DNA of 64,000 nt from Gammaproteobacteria bacterium. Lineage in GTDB: Bacteria; Pseudomonadota; Gammaproteobacteria; SZUA-229. This document shows positions 51,470-60,982 of this stretch, in pieces. The stretch is taken from assembly GCA_029882215.1 (NCBI GenBank), contig JAOULC010000009.1, positions 1 through 64,000 of the forward strand, in the 5' to 3' direction. The notes below the pieces were generated by a model. It did no database searches. It saw nothing but the letters and a program-made list of their open reading frames with translations, and was not told the origin of the DNA. The position numbers and the translations under genes were made by a program. How positions within the stretch are numbered: position 1 is the first letter of the stretch; every line of letters starts with the position of its first letter.

Positions 51470-52491
51470 TTATCTTCTCCCGTCTGCTGGGCGCTGGTGC
51501 CAAGTGTCATCGACATAACCGCCATGCGTACAGCGATACCATTGCTGACCTGATCCAGAATAACGGATTGAGGCCCGTCTGCCACAGAGGACTCAATTTC
51601 AACACCACGGTTGATTGGCCCTGGGTGCATGACGATGGCATCAGGTTTGGCGTATTTTAGTGTCTCTCTGCTCAGACCGTATTGCTGATAATATTCCAGT
51701 TCACTGGGTAGCATGGCGCCTTGCATACGTTCTTTTTGTAGTCGTAACATGATCACAACATCAGCGTCTTGTATGCCTTGCTGCAGGCTGTAATGCACCT
51801 TCACGCCTAATTTTTCAATATCGGCAGGCAGCAGGGTGCGTGGAGCGACCACACGAATCTCACCGGTGTTTAAGGTATTGAGTGCATGAATTTGTGAGCG
51901 GGCAACGCGAGAGTGCAAAATATCACCGACAATGGCAACTCTGAGAGCACTAAAATCATGGCCTTTTTTCTGTCGGATGGTCAGCATGTCGAGCATCGCT
52001 TGCGTGGGATGGGCATGACGGCCATCACCGGCATTTAATACGCTGATATAGGGTGCAACGTGGCGGGCTGCAAAGTGCGCGGCGCCGGAATCCTGATGAC
52101 GAATCACAAACATATCTGTCTGCATAGCCTGTAAGTTATAAAGTGTATCGAGCAGTGACTCGCCTTTAGTGGCGGCAGAAGTGCTGATATTGATATTGAG
52201 AACATCGGCCGATAGTCGCTTTGCGGCTAGTTCAAACGTTGTGCGGGTACGTGTGCTGGCTTCAAAAAATAAATTGGTAATGGTTTTGCCGCGCAGTAGC
52301 GGTACTTTTTTTACGACCCGTTTATTAACACTGGTGAAGTTTTCAGCGGTGTCTAAAATTTCATTGAGTATGTCGCTACCCAGTCCTTCGATGGTCAGGA
52401 AATGTTTTAAACGACCATTTTTATCCAGCTGGATATTCCAGTGATCTTGTCCCAGTAACGGGTTTGTGGCGCGGGCGTTTTTATTAACCAT
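51466..52491 (-). CDS. pyrB: aspartate carbamoyltransferase catalytic chain
   Basis: 341 residues. Carbamoyl-phosphate site [26 protein letters not shown] and [11 protein letters not shown] are intact. The N-terminus is extended relative to E. coli PyrB (class A, Pseudomonas-type), which fits a complex with the dihydroorotase-like protein in place of PyrI. Second of the pyrR-pyrB-pyrX set. Confidence 0.94.
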   Translation of the reverse strand: MVNKNARATNPLLGQDHWNIQLDKNGRLKHFLTIEGLGSDILNEILDTAENFTSVNKRVVKKVPLLRGKTITNLFFEASTRTRTTFELAAKRLSADVLNINISTSAATKGESLLDTLYNLQAMQTDMFVIRHQDSGAAHFAARHVAPYISVLNAGDGRHAHPTQAMLDMLTIRQKKGHDFSALRVAIVGDILHSRVARSQIHALNTLNTGEIRVVAPRTLLPADIEKLGVKVHYSLQQGIQDADVVIMLRLQKERMQGAMLPSELEYYQQYGLSRETLKYAKPDAIVMHPGPINRGVEIESSVADGPQSVILDQVSNGIAVRMAVMSMTLGTSAQQTGEDK

Positions 52492-52510
52492 GGTATTAAT
52501 ATTGCCTTTT

Positions 52511-53023
52511 TTACTGGACGTTAACTTGTTTTATTTCAAGGGCCAGCGGTACCGGCCCGGTTAATTTAATTTGTTCATCATCCTGCAGACTGAGTTGCTG
52601 GCCGACAATGTCAGCGCGGATGGGTAGTTCATGCCCGCCGCGCTCTACCAGACAGACTAAAGTAATCGATGCTGGCCGGCCATAGTCAAATAATTCATTC
52701 ATAGCGGCGCGAATGGTGCGGCCGGTTTGCAGGACATCATCGACTAAAATGATATGGCGGCCGTCAACCTCGGTTGGCAAGGTCGATGGTGTAACCTGCG
52801 GGTGTACGCCAATGCGTGAAAAATCATCCCGATAAAAACTGATATTGAGTGTGCCTAACGGTTCTTCAAGACCGAGGTTTTTATGCAGTCGCTCTGCCAC
52901 CCAAACACCACCGGTGTGAATGCCAACCATAACGGGGTTACTGATATTTTTTTGCGATAAAGTAGCGGAAAGCTTGTCGCTGAGCTGCTGGATTAAGGTG
53001 TCTGGGCTGATAATTTTAGTCAT
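52511..53023 (-). CDS. pyrR: PyrR: uracil phosphoribosyltransferase/regulator
   Basis: 170 residues. [18 protein letters not shown] and the PRPP motif [16 protein letters not shown] define PyrR. In Bacillus PyrR binds pyr mRNA for attenuation; in Pseudomonas-type operons the role is mainly as UPRTase and possible regulator. No anti-antiterminator is evident upstream of pyrB. Two bases from ruvX. Confidence 0.93.
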   Translation of the reverse strand: MTKIISPDTLIQQLSDKLSATLSQKNISNPVMVGIHTGGVWVAERLHKNLGLEEPLGTLNISFYRDDFSRIGVHPQVTPSTLPTEVDGRHIILVDDVLQTGRTIRAAMNELFDYGRPASITLVCLVERGGHELPIRADIVGQQLSLQDDEQIKLTGPVPLALEIKQVNVQ

Positions 53024-53024
53024 A

Positions 53025-53492
53025 TTATTTTTGTTCTTGGAGCCAGGTTTCTATGATGAGTGCTGCCGCTAGTTTATCAATTTCATGTTTGTTTTGCTTG
53101 CCTATTTTTTTAGTTTGTTTGAGTTGTTCTTCGGCTTCAAATGACGACAGAGTTTCAGAGACAGTAAAAACAGGCAAGCCAAAGCGGCCGTGTAATCTTC
53201 TGGCAAATTTATCAGCCCGCAGTGTCATGTCTGTTTCTGTGCCGTCGAGCAGATACGGGAGGCCGACAATGAGTGCCTGAGGCTTCCATTCATTGATAAG
53301 GCTTTCAATTTTAACCCAGTCTGGTTTGTTGTTGACATTGCTGAGTGTAAGGAGAGGGTTGGCGTGACCGGTTAAGGTCTGACCGCTGGCAATACCGATG
53401 CGCTTGGCACCAAAGTCAAAACCAAGCACAGTCTGAATGGGTTTTTTGCGGGCTTTTGGCTCAGGTTCTAAGGTATCAGGCATGTCCTGCAT
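53025..53492 (-). CDS. ruvX: pre-16S rRNA nuclease / Holliday-junction resolvase-like YqgF
   Basis: 155 residues. [15 protein letters not shown] with the metal-binding Asp, [17 protein letters not shown] and [17 protein letters not shown] (catalytic Asp) mark YqgF/RuvX of the RNase H fold, which finishes the 5' end of 16S rRNA. The start at 53492 follows GAG at a proper distance; ATG 53483 is the alternative. Overlaps yqgE by 17 bp. Confidence 0.93.
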   Translation of the reverse strand: MQDMPDTLEPEPKARKKPIQTVLGFDFGAKRIGIASGQTLTGHANPLLTLSNVNNKPDWVKIESLINEWKPQALIVGLPYLLDGTETDMTLRADKFARRLHGRFGLPVFTVSETLSSFEAEEQLKQTKKIGKQNKHEIDKLAAALIIETWLQEQK

Positions 53493-54054
53493 CGTTACTC
53501 AGTAATTGCAAATCAATTCCGAGCAATGATGCAGCAGATTCCCATCGCTTTTCAATAGGTGTATCAAAAATAATACTGGAATCAGACGGGCAGTTTAGCC
53601 ACAGATTGCTGGCTATTTCCTGTTCAAGCTGGCCACTGGCCCATCCCGCATAGCCGAGGGTGATTAAGAATTTGTCGGGCCCTTGATTATTGGCAATGCT
53701 TTTGAGAATGTCTTTTGAGCTGGTCAGCTGGATATTATCGGTGACATCGAGACTGGCTTCCCACTGCTCTGCGGTTTTATTGTGTAAAATAAAACCGCGA
53801 TCAGTTTGTACCGGTCCGCCATGGTAAATGGTTTCATGGCCGATTTCAGAAGTAGCAGGTTTGATATCGATCTGTTGCAGAATATCCTGCAATAGAATGT
53901 CTGACGGCCGGTTAATGGTGACACCCATAGCGCCTTCAGCACTGTGCTCGCAGATGTAGGTCACGGATTGTGTGAAGTTAATATCGTCCAGACGCGGCAT
54001 CGCAATCAAAAAGTGATTGGTTAAGTACTGGGTTTGCTCGTTGTGAATTTCCAT
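53476..54054 (-). CDS. yqgE: YqgE (UPF0301/AlgH-like) protein
   Basis: 192 residues from ATG 54054 (MEIHNEQTQYLTNHFLIAMP); four more residues are possible from 54066. NHFLIAMPRLDDINFTQSVTYICEHS, GAMGVTINRPSD and the YHGGPVQTDRGFILH segment are family signatures. Always next to ruvX in this synteny block. Function unknown (AlgH in Pseudomonas). Confidence 0.93.
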   Translation of the reverse strand: MEIHNEQTQYLTNHFLIAMPRLDDINFTQSVTYICEHSAEGAMGVTINRPSDILLQDILQQIDIKPATSEIGHETIYHGGPVQTDRGFILHNKTAEQWEASLDVTDNIQLTSSKDILKSIANNQGPDKFLITLGYAGWASGQLEQEIASNLWLNCPSDSSIIFDTPIEKRWESAASLLGIDLQLLSNDAGHA

Positions 54055-54126
54055 ACATATAAGCATATACGGAATTTTGAATTTTAGGGGCGTAATTTCA
54101 AATATATTATGGTTTGCTGCAGAGGG

Positions 54127-55002
54127 TTAGTGGCTAGTCAGCAAGTTTTTGCTCTCAAACACCCAGCTACGGGTAATATGCAGAATATCGGCTTCTTTTT
54201 TTAGAGTTTCAGGAAATGCGTTAAAAGGCGAGGCTAAGGTGACGATACGTCTGGCGGCATCATCGAGCACCCTGTGGCCTGATGAACGTTGCAGGTTGTA
54301 TTCGATTAGCTCGCCTTTGCTATTGATGACCACATCGACGATTAAAGTGCCGCTGAGTTTGTTACGTATGGCGGCATCGGGGTAATTTAAGTTACCGATA
54401 CGCTCTACCTTATCAATCCATTTGCGCATATAACCGGCTGCAACGTGCTCACGGGTGCGCGAGTTAATAAACTTCTCACGAGGCTTATTGGCATATTCTT
54501 GCGTAGTTTTGTCGAGCTCCGCTGCGAGCCGGGCGATCTCGGCCTGATAGTCAGGCGTTTGTTCTGACGGTGGTGTGGCTTGCTCTTCTTTGCTGAGCTG
54601 TTTTTGTGTGTCGACTGAGTAATCGGAGTTCTTCTGGGTTAATAATTTGTTTTGATTAATTTGCTGGATCTTATTAACAGATGCAATGCTTTGCTCCGGT
54701 GCAATGCCAGGGGTTTCTGATAAGGTGGGTGCAGAAAACATATCGGTCGGGCGAAGTTTTTGATCTGTGTTGCCACCACCTTCCTGTGAATACTGGGCAA
54801 GGTAATCTGCTTTCAGCGGAGTTGTACTCTTTTGAGCCTGAACAAGTATCACATCGAGTGTGGGCGCGGTTTCGCTCTTGTCTTCAGTGTCGGTAAACGT
54901 AATGCCGAGAATAACAATGGCATGAAAAATAGCGGTTAATAAAATGGTCATGCTCAATCTGTCGCTGGAGCCAACTGTTGTGGGTGGAATAATGGATGCC
55001 AT
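54127..55002 (-). CDS. TonB-family energy transducer
   Basis: 291 residues. One N-terminal membrane helix (MTILLTAIFHAIVILGITF), a long polar linker with a coiled-coil-like middle (YQAEIARLAAELDKTTQEY), and a C-terminal TonB fold (GTLIVDVVINSKGELIEYNLQRSSG...LDDAARRIV). No exbB/exbD nearby. In the gshB-ruvX block of pseudomonads a TonB3-like gene linked to twitching motility (PA0406) sits at this place. Confidence 0.88.
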   Translation of the reverse strand: MASIIPPTTVGSSDRLSMTILLTAIFHAIVILGITFTDTEDKSETAPTLDVILVQAQKSTTPLKADYLAQYSQEGGGNTDQKLRPTDMFSAPTLSETPGIAPEQSIASVNKIQQINQNKLLTQKNSDYSVDTQKQLSKEEQATPPSEQTPDYQAEIARLAAELDKTTQEYANKPREKFINSRTREHVAAGYMRKWIDKVERIGNLNYPDAAIRNKLSGTLIVDVVINSKGELIEYNLQRSSGHRVLDDAARRIVTLASPFNAFPETLKKEADILHITRSWVFESKNLLTSH

Positions 55003-55026
55003 TTTTTTACTAACTCGTTAAATTTA

Positions 55027-56079
55027 TCATAGTGCTGCACTGATTTTAACAGAAGCGTGTCCGGTATTGTTCAGCTGAATTCGCTTTATCATTGCAGGGT
55101 TTATATGTATATCACCATTGGCAGCCACTAGCATGACATATTTAATGCCCATTTTTTTTGCGATGCGATGCCAGTGGTCGGGGCCGGCAACAAACAAGGC
55201 GGTGGCTGCAGCATCGGCGATCCCTGCGTTGTTGTGAATAACCGTGACAGACTGCGACAAATTAGCAGGGTAGCCGGTTCGCGGGTCTAAAATGTGGTGA
55301 TAGCGTGCAGAGTTGTGGATAAAATAATCGTTATAGTCAGCATGGGTGAACACGCTTTCTCCGTCTGTCGGTTGTACTGACGCTATGATGCTGTCTTTAA
55401 GTCTGGGGTGAGGGATATTAATCTTCCGTGCACGATCACTGTGCTGGCCGATCACTTTTAGGTTGCCACCGGCATTGATAACTGCATTTTGAATGCCGAG
55501 TTTTTGTAGGGTTTCGGTGCTTTTGTCGATGGCATAAGCTTTAGCAAAGGCCCCAAAATTTAACTGTACCGCAGCGTTATTGCTTTGTAGTCGTATGCCA
55601 TTTAACTGCAAATTTAGCATGTTCGGGTTTTCAGCGAGCAGTGCCTGAATTTTATCGTTATCAGGTGGTTGCTTGTTGGATATATCTGTTTCATGGGATT
55701 TCCAAAGGTTAAGCAGATGCCCGATAGCCGGATTAAATAGTTCTTCTGATTGTTCGTAAAGTGCAGTGCTTTGACGGATAAGCGGAATCAGGTGTAGCGG
55801 CAGATTAAAGCCGGCTTCAGTCGGTATTAAGCTATTAACTCTGCTTAAAGGGCCATTAATCCATGGGTTCCATACTTTATGCCAATAAGCAAAATCTTCA
55901 TCGAGGGTAGCAAAAGCTTGCTCTGCCAGTAACGGGTCAGTGCCAGTAATGCTAACATCAATAATGCTGCCGAAGCTTAAAATGGAATGGCGAAATGTCT
56001 CACTGGCCGGCGTGTTGTCGGCTGGACTGCAAGATATCAGAAATATACAGCAAAATAGTATGCGGCTGAGGATCTTCAT
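55027..56079 (-). CDS. apbE: FAD:protein FMN transferase ApbE
   Basis: 350 residues. Lipoprotein signal MKILSRILFCCIFLISCS with lipobox ISCS, FAYWHKVWNPWINGPLSRVN, NAVINAGGNLKVIGQ and the metal-binding HHILDPRTGYPANLSQSVTV define ApbE, a periplasmic enzyme that puts FMN on Rnf/Nqr subunits. Overlaps gshB by 4 bp, an insertion relative to the pseudomonad order. Confidence 0.92.
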   Translation of the reverse strand: MKILSRILFCCIFLISCSPADNTPASETFRHSILSFGSIIDVSITGTDPLLAEQAFATLDEDFAYWHKVWNPWINGPLSRVNSLIPTEAGFNLPLHLIPLIRQSTALYEQSEELFNPAIGHLLNLWKSHETDISNKQPPDNDKIQALLAENPNMLNLQLNGIRLQSNNAAVQLNFGAFAKAYAIDKSTETLQKLGIQNAVINAGGNLKVIGQHSDRARKINIPHPRLKDSIIASVQPTDGESVFTHADYNDYFIHNSARYHHILDPRTGYPANLSQSVTVIHNNAGIADAAATALFVAGPDHWHRIAKKMGIKYVMLVAANGDIHINPAMIKRIQLNNTGHASVKISAAL

Positions 56080-57029
56080 GCCCGTAGTTTTTTCTCGATG
56101 ATATTCATTAAGTCAGTTGCTATATCCAGATTGAATTGCTGATCCAGCTCACGAATGCAGGTCGGGCTGGTGACATTGATTTCTGTCAGAAAATCACCAA
56201 TCACGTCAATACCGACGAATAACAGGCCTTTTTCTTTTAGCGTTGGACCGACCTGCTGACAAATCCAGTAGTCGCGTTCTGTTAATGGCTGGCCTTTGGC
56301 GCTACCACCGGCAGCCAGATTGCCACGAGTTTCACCTTTACTGGGAATGCGTGCCAGTGCAAAGGGGACAGGTTCACCATCAATCAATAAAATACGTTTG
56401 TCACCGTTTACAATATCAGGTATGAACTGTTGGGCCATGGATAGTTTGCGGCCTTGTTCGGTCAGGGTTTCAATGATGACATTCAGGTTCGGGTCGTTAG
56501 CCCGAACTCTGAAAATAGAAGCACCGCCCATGCCATCCAGAGGTTTTAAAATAACGTCCTGTTGATCGTGCACAAATTGCTTTAGCTGCTGCATATTGCA
56601 GCTGACAAGGTTGGGTACGCAGCACTGCGGGAACATGCTGGTGAAAAGTTTTTCGTTGTGGTCGCGAATACTGGCTGCCTTATTAACGACCAGAACGCCA
56701 TCATTTTCAGCCATCTCTAGCAAATAGGTTACATAAATGTAATCCATGTTAAATGGCGGGTCTTGGCGCATTAAAATAGTGTCAAAATAGCTGAGCGGAG
56801 TGTCTTGCGTGTTGTGGGTCTGAAACCAGGATTCCGGCTCATCAATGACAGAAATCCGGCTGGAAATAGCATGTGCTTGGGAGTCGCTAATATATAGGTC
56901 CTGAGGGCGTATATAATAAATTTCCCAGTTTTTTTTCTGCGCAGACAGCATCATGGCGAAACTGCTGTCTTTTTTAGTGTTTATTTTTTCTATAGGGTCC
57001 ATAACGACCCCGATTTTAATAGCTTCCAT
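56076..57029 (-). CDS. gshB: glutathione synthetase
   Basis: 317 residues. KIGVVMDPIEKINTKKDSSFAMMLSAQ start, ATP-grasp segments VLVVNKAASIRDHNEKLF and VILKPLDGMGGASIFR, and the C-terminal FVGIDVIGDFLTEINVTSPTCIREL are all typical of bacterial GshB. Ligates gamma-glutamylcysteine and glycine. First gene of the minus-strand set gshB-apbE-tonB-yqgE-ruvX-pyrRBX. Confidence 0.95.
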   Translation of the reverse strand: MEAIKIGVVMDPIEKINTKKDSSFAMMLSAQKKNWEIYYIRPQDLYISDSQAHAISSRISVIDEPESWFQTHNTQDTPLSYFDTILMRQDPPFNMDYIYVTYLLEMAENDGVLVVNKAASIRDHNEKLFTSMFPQCCVPNLVSCNMQQLKQFVHDQQDVILKPLDGMGGASIFRVRANDPNLNVIIETLTEQGRKLSMAQQFIPDIVNGDKRILLIDGEPVPFALARIPSKGETRGNLAAGGSAKGQPLTERDYWICQQVGPTLKEKGLLFVGIDVIGDFLTEINVTSPTCIRELDQQFNLDIATDLMNIIEKKLRA

Positions 57030-57410
57030 GATATCGATTCTAAAGGTAAATGATTGTTAAGTAATGAGTTTTATTTGTTTTTTTGCTTTTAGTAATGTTT
57101 TATTAAATTGAACTTAAGTGCTGAAACTACACTATTGTTTAGATTTAAGTAAGGCCTGTTTTGCTAGTTAGCAAGAGCGTAATCATTGTCGTAAAAGTGT
57201 CAATTTCTTTATTATTCAACAATTTAACTTAATTGTGTTAAGATTTTACATAATGTTTGTTAGCTAAGTTTCTTAATAAAAGGAATTTTTATTTGCGAAA
57301 GCCTATGACATAGGCTAAATTACTGGCAAATGACCGGTGGGGCGCAGACCTGTTAAATTTTAATCTAAGTATGTAAATATAGCGTTTATATATGGGTAAT
57401 CGGGAATACT
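57030..57410. promoter_or_regulatory. divergent promoter region gshB / pilG operon
   Basis: No gene. The AT-rich spacer serves gshB (-) and the pil-chp operon (+). A perfect AGCCTAT-GAC-ATAGGCT palindrome lies at 57300-57316, about 95 bp before the pilG start; it could be an operator. Confidence 0.45.
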
Positions 57411-57815
57411 ATGGCAGACGATTCTGTTGAAATCTCAGGCTTAAAAGTGATGGTGATTGACGATAGCAAGACCATTCGCCGAACTGCTGAAAATCTATTG
57501 AAAAAAGAAGGCTGTGAGGTAGTTACGGCCGTTGATGGTTTTGAAGCGCTATCAAAAATAGCTGAACATAAACCTGACATTATATTTGTTGATATTATGA
57601 TGCCCCGACTGGATGGTTATCAAACCTGTGCCTTAATCAAGCATAATAATGTCTTTAAAAGTACTCCTGTTATTATGCTATCAAGCAAAGACAGCATCTT
57701 TGACCGTGCACGAGGTCGCATTGTAGGTTCGGAACAATACTTAACGAAGCCCTTTACAAAAGACGATCTACTGAGTGCGATCAAGCAATATGCCTTTAAT
57801 GGTACGAACGCATAA
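57411..57815 (+). CDS. pilG: twitching motility response regulator PilG
   Basis: 134 residues, a single receiver domain: VMVIDDSKTIRRTAENLLKKEG with acidic pocket, phospho-acceptor Asp in IIFVDIMMPRLDGYQTC, Thr/Ser in IMLSSKDSIFDRARGRIVGSEQYLTKPF (Lys invariant). CheY-like partner of ChpA that promotes pilus extension and cAMP via CyaB in Pseudomonas. First gene of the pil-chp operon. Confidence 0.95.
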   Translation: MADDSVEISGLKVMVIDDSKTIRRTAENLLKKEGCEVVTAVDGFEALSKIAEHKPDIIFVDIMMPRLDGYQTCALIKHNNVFKSTPVIMLSSKDSIFDRARGRIVGSEQYLTKPFTKDDLLSAIKQYAFNGTNA

Positions 57816-57885
57816 AAATATCTGAATGCAAGTCAGATGAAAAAAATATTATTAATTAATTAATTTAAGTGAGTGGTATAGAAAG

Positions 57886-58251
57886 ATGGCGCATATACTG
57901 ATTGTTGACGATTCGCCCACAGAAGTGCATGTATATCGTGGGTATTTAGAAAAAAATGGACATCAGGTTTCAGTCGCTATTTCTGGCGAAGAAGGCGTTG
58001 AGAAAGCAAAAGAAGTTATTCCGGATTTAATATTAATGGATGTGGTTATGCCCGGAATGAATGGTTTTCAGGCTACTCGCTCTTTAAGTAAAGATGCAAG
58101 TACAAAAGATATTCCAATCATTATTATTACCACAAAAGATCAGGAAACCGATAAGGTCTGGGGCATGCGTCAGGGCGCTAAAGACTATATCGTTAAGCCG
58201 GCAAAGGAATCCGAATTAATCGAACGTGTTAACTCTGTTTTGGGTGCGTAG
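57886..58251 (+). CDS. pilH: twitching motility response regulator PilH
   Basis: 121 residues, single receiver domain: ILIVDDSPTEVHVYRGYLEKNGH, phospho-Asp in LILMDVVMPGMNGFQATR, TTKDQETDKVWGMRQGAKDYIVKP. In Pseudomonas PilH counters PilG as a phosphate sink. Placed 70 bp after pilG, as expected. Confidence 0.95.
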   Translation: MAHILIVDDSPTEVHVYRGYLEKNGHQVSVAISGEEGVEKAKEVIPDLILMDVVMPGMNGFQATRSLSKDASTKDIPIIIITTKDQETDKVWGMRQGAKDYIVKPAKESELIERVNSVLGA

Positions 58252-58298
58252 GTAGATTATCTCAACATAATATTTACGAAATTTAAGAGCTGGTAACT

Positions 58299-58829
58299 AT
58301 GGCAAGTCCATTTGAAGTATTGCAGGCTGTGGAATCTGAGTGTCTTTCTAAGGCTGCAGGCTTACCAATTCTTGATGACGTAAAGCAAAGCTGGACAGGT
58401 ATAGGTTTCAGAATAGGCGATATGGAGTTGGTTGCCTCAATGGATGAAGTGGCTGAGATTTTACATATGCCGCCTTATACGTCAATTCCTGGTGTCCGGT
58501 CGTGGATGGTTGGCTTGGCTAATGTTCGTGGCAATTTATTACCATTAATGGATCTGAAGGGCTTTGTTACTGGTCAGGATGTCTCCTCAAAGAAAAAAAG
58601 CCGTGTGGTAGTAGCACGGCATGAAGACGGAATGACAGGCCTGGTGGTTGATGAAATTCTGGGCTTAAAGCATTTTTATCTTGAAGAACAAGTGTTTGAA
58701 ATACCCTCTTTGGTAGACAGCTACCGGCCATATATTAAAATGGCATTTAAAAATGCTGATCAACATTGGCCAGTTTTTAGTATTAAAAAATTAGCACAAC
58801 AAGAAAAATTTTTACAAATCGCAATATAA
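58299..58829 (+). CDS. pilI: twitching motility CheW-like adaptor PilI
   Basis: 176 residues with a single CheW domain: GIGFRIGDMELVASMDEVAEIL, SWMVGLANVRGNLLPLMDLKGFV, RVVVARHEDGMTGLVVDEILGLKHF. Links the transducer PilJ to the kinase ChpA. Between pilH and pilJ as usual. Confidence 0.94.
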   Translation: MASPFEVLQAVESECLSKAAGLPILDDVKQSWTGIGFRIGDMELVASMDEVAEILHMPPYTSIPGVRSWMVGLANVRGNLLPLMDLKGFVTGQDVSSKKKSRVVVARHEDGMTGLVVDEILGLKHFYLEEQVFEIPSLVDSYRPYIKMAFKNADQHWPVFSIKKLAQQEKFLQIAI

Positions 58830-58868
58830 AAAATATGCAGTGTGAAAATAAATTGAGGAATACTCGTT

Positions 58869-60926
58869 ATGGCAGCAGGTACAGGTACAGCTTCGGGACT
58901 AAGTAAATTAGAGTTAGGATTGCTAGGGGTCGTAGTAAGTACTCTTATAGCAGCCTTTGTTTTGTTTTTTTGGGCAAGTAGTGAACGTGATACCATTAAG
59001 GTACAACTAGAAATTGTTGCTAAAGAAGCACTGATTTCCCAGCGTTTATCAACCCAGGCCCTTGAGGCAGCATCCGGAAAAGTCGGTTCTTTTAAACAAC
59101 TCGAAGCTTTACGTAATTCATTTGCTGTAACTATCAATCAGTTAAAGAAAGGTGATCAGGGGCTGGGTATAAAGCCCTTAACGGTTGATGCTACTGCTGA
59201 GTTTAAGGCGGTGGAGACTATCTGGTCGAACTATCAGTCTGATATTAACGTTATCTTGGATGGTCTGGAGCCAATTTCAAAGGTTTCAGAATACGTTGTT
59301 GTTATTAATGAATTTATTCCTCAGTTACTGGCTTTTTCAGATGAAGTTGTGGGTATCCTTGTCCGTAAAAATGCCGATCCGCATCAGATATATATAGCGA
59401 GCAGGCAGTTAATGCTGACGCAGCGTATTGAGAACAACCTGAACCTTGTTTTGGCCGGTGGTGAGGGTGCAACAACAGCTGCCGATCGATTTGGTCGGGA
59501 TGCCACCTTGTTTGGCAGTGTTCTGGAGGGGATGTTAAAAGGCTTTCCCGGGCTGAATATCAAGAAAGTTCATGATGCTGAGGTTCGAGATAAGCTACGT
59601 GAAGTAGCCATGCTGTTTACATCGGTAAGTGATCATGTTGATGCAATTTTAGAACTTTCACCTGTCTTGTTTGAAGTTAAGGATGCATCAAGCCGAATGG
59701 AAGTAACAGCTGCCAGTTTGCTTTCAGCAACTGAAAAACTTGATGCCAAGATTCAGTCTGAAGAATATCATCTGGACTATGCTGACTACGCGGTAATCTT
59801 ATTAGGTATCACCGCAATGCTTGCGTTCCTTTATTTTGGCTGGATAAATGTAACGACTGCCAGAGAACGAGAAGAGCTTGCACTTGAACAAAACCGTCGT
59901 AACCAGCGTGCGATTTTGCGCTTACTTGATGAAATGGCTAACCTTGCGGAAGGTGATTTAACAGTTCATGCCACGGTTACCGAAGAAATCACCGGTGCAA
60001 TCGCCGACTCGGTTAACTATGCGATTGATGCACTGCGTTCACTGGTTACCACGATTAATATAACGGCTGTGAGGGTTTCCTCTTCGGCAGAAAAGACACT
60101 TGCAACAGCGGGCCGGCTGGCAGATGCATCATCGCATCAGGCGCGTGAAATTGTCTCGGCATCCGCGGCAATTACCGACATGGCGGACTCTATGGAAGGT
60201 GTATCGAATAACGCCGCACAGTCAGCTGAGGTTGCACGAAAATCGGTTGATATTGCACAGCAAGGTGCGACTCTGGTACGTAACAGTATTACGGGTATGG
60301 ATAGCATTCGTGAACAGATTCAAGAGACATCAAAACGAATTAAGCGACTGGGTGAATCATCTCAGGAGATCGGTGATATCGTTGGACTGATTACTGAAAT
60401 CGCAGACCAAACTAATATCCTTGCATTGAACGCAGCTATTCAGGCATCGACAGCCGGTGATGCTGGCCGAGGCTTCGCGGTTGTTGCCGACGAGGTACAG
60501 CGACTGGCGGAACGTTCATCTAATGCAACCAAACAGATCGAAGCACTGGTTAAAACGATCCAGGCCGATACCAACGAAGCAGTACACTCAATGGAACAAA
60601 GTACATCGGGTGTGGTAAGCGGAGGTAAGATGGCCGAGGATGCCGGTGAGGCACTTACCCGAATTGAGGATGTATCGACTGAGCTGGCAAGTCTTATTCA
60701 GGGTATCTCTGATGCTGCAAGCAGACAGGCTATCGTTGCAACCGATGTATCAAATACCATGAATGTAATACAGGAAATTACTGTACAGACATCTGAAGGC
60801 TCTGAAGAAACATCGAGCTCAATTGGTAATCTGAGTGAGATGGCAAATGAACTACGTAAGTCTGTAGCCGGCTTTAAGCTGCCTGATTCTGGTGATCAGG
60901 TTGAAACCGTTATTTTGAATAGTTAG
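58869..60926 (+). CDS. pilJ: twitching motility chemoreceptor PilJ
   Basis: 685 residues. Membrane helices at about 15-38 ([21 protein letters not shown]) and 300-325 ([20 protein letters not shown]), a PilJ periplasmic domain between them, a HAMP-like segment ([20 protein letters not shown]) and a signalling domain with the highly conserved hairpin tip [20 protein letters not shown]...[19 protein letters not shown]. Senses surface contact via pilin in Pseudomonas. Confidence 0.95.
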   Translation: MAAGTGTASGLSKLELGLLGVVVSTLIAAFVLFFWASSERDTIKVQLEIVAKEALISQRLSTQALEAASGKVGSFKQLEALRNSFAVTINQLKKGDQGLGIKPLTVDATAEFKAVETIWSNYQSDINVILDGLEPISKVSEYVVVINEFIPQLLAFSDEVVGILVRKNADPHQIYIASRQLMLTQRIENNLNLVLAGGEGATTAADRFGRDATLFGSVLEGMLKGFPGLNIKKVHDAEVRDKLREVAMLFTSVSDHVDAILELSPVLFEVKDASSRMEVTAASLLSATEKLDAKIQSEEYHLDYADYAVILLGITAMLAFLYFGWINVTTAREREELALEQNRRNQRAILRLLDEMANLAEGDLTVHATVTEEITGAIADSVNYAIDALRSLVTTINITAVRVSSSAEKTLATAGRLADASSHQAREIVSASAAITDMADSMEGVSNNAAQSAEVARKSVDIAQQGATLVRNSITGMDSIREQIQETSKRIKRLGESSQEIGDIVGLITEIADQTNILALNAAIQASTAGDAGRGFAVVADEVQRLAERSSNATKQIEALVKTIQADTNEAVHSMEQSTSGVVSGGKMAEDAGEALTRIEDVSTELASLIQGISDAASRQAIVATDVSNTMNVIQEITVQTSEGSEETSSSIGNLSEMANELRKSVAGFKLPDSGDQVETVILNS

Positions 60927-60982
60927 TAGTTTCAAAAAAACGATTTGAAGCATTTATCAATGATAATAAATGGTAGTCATTA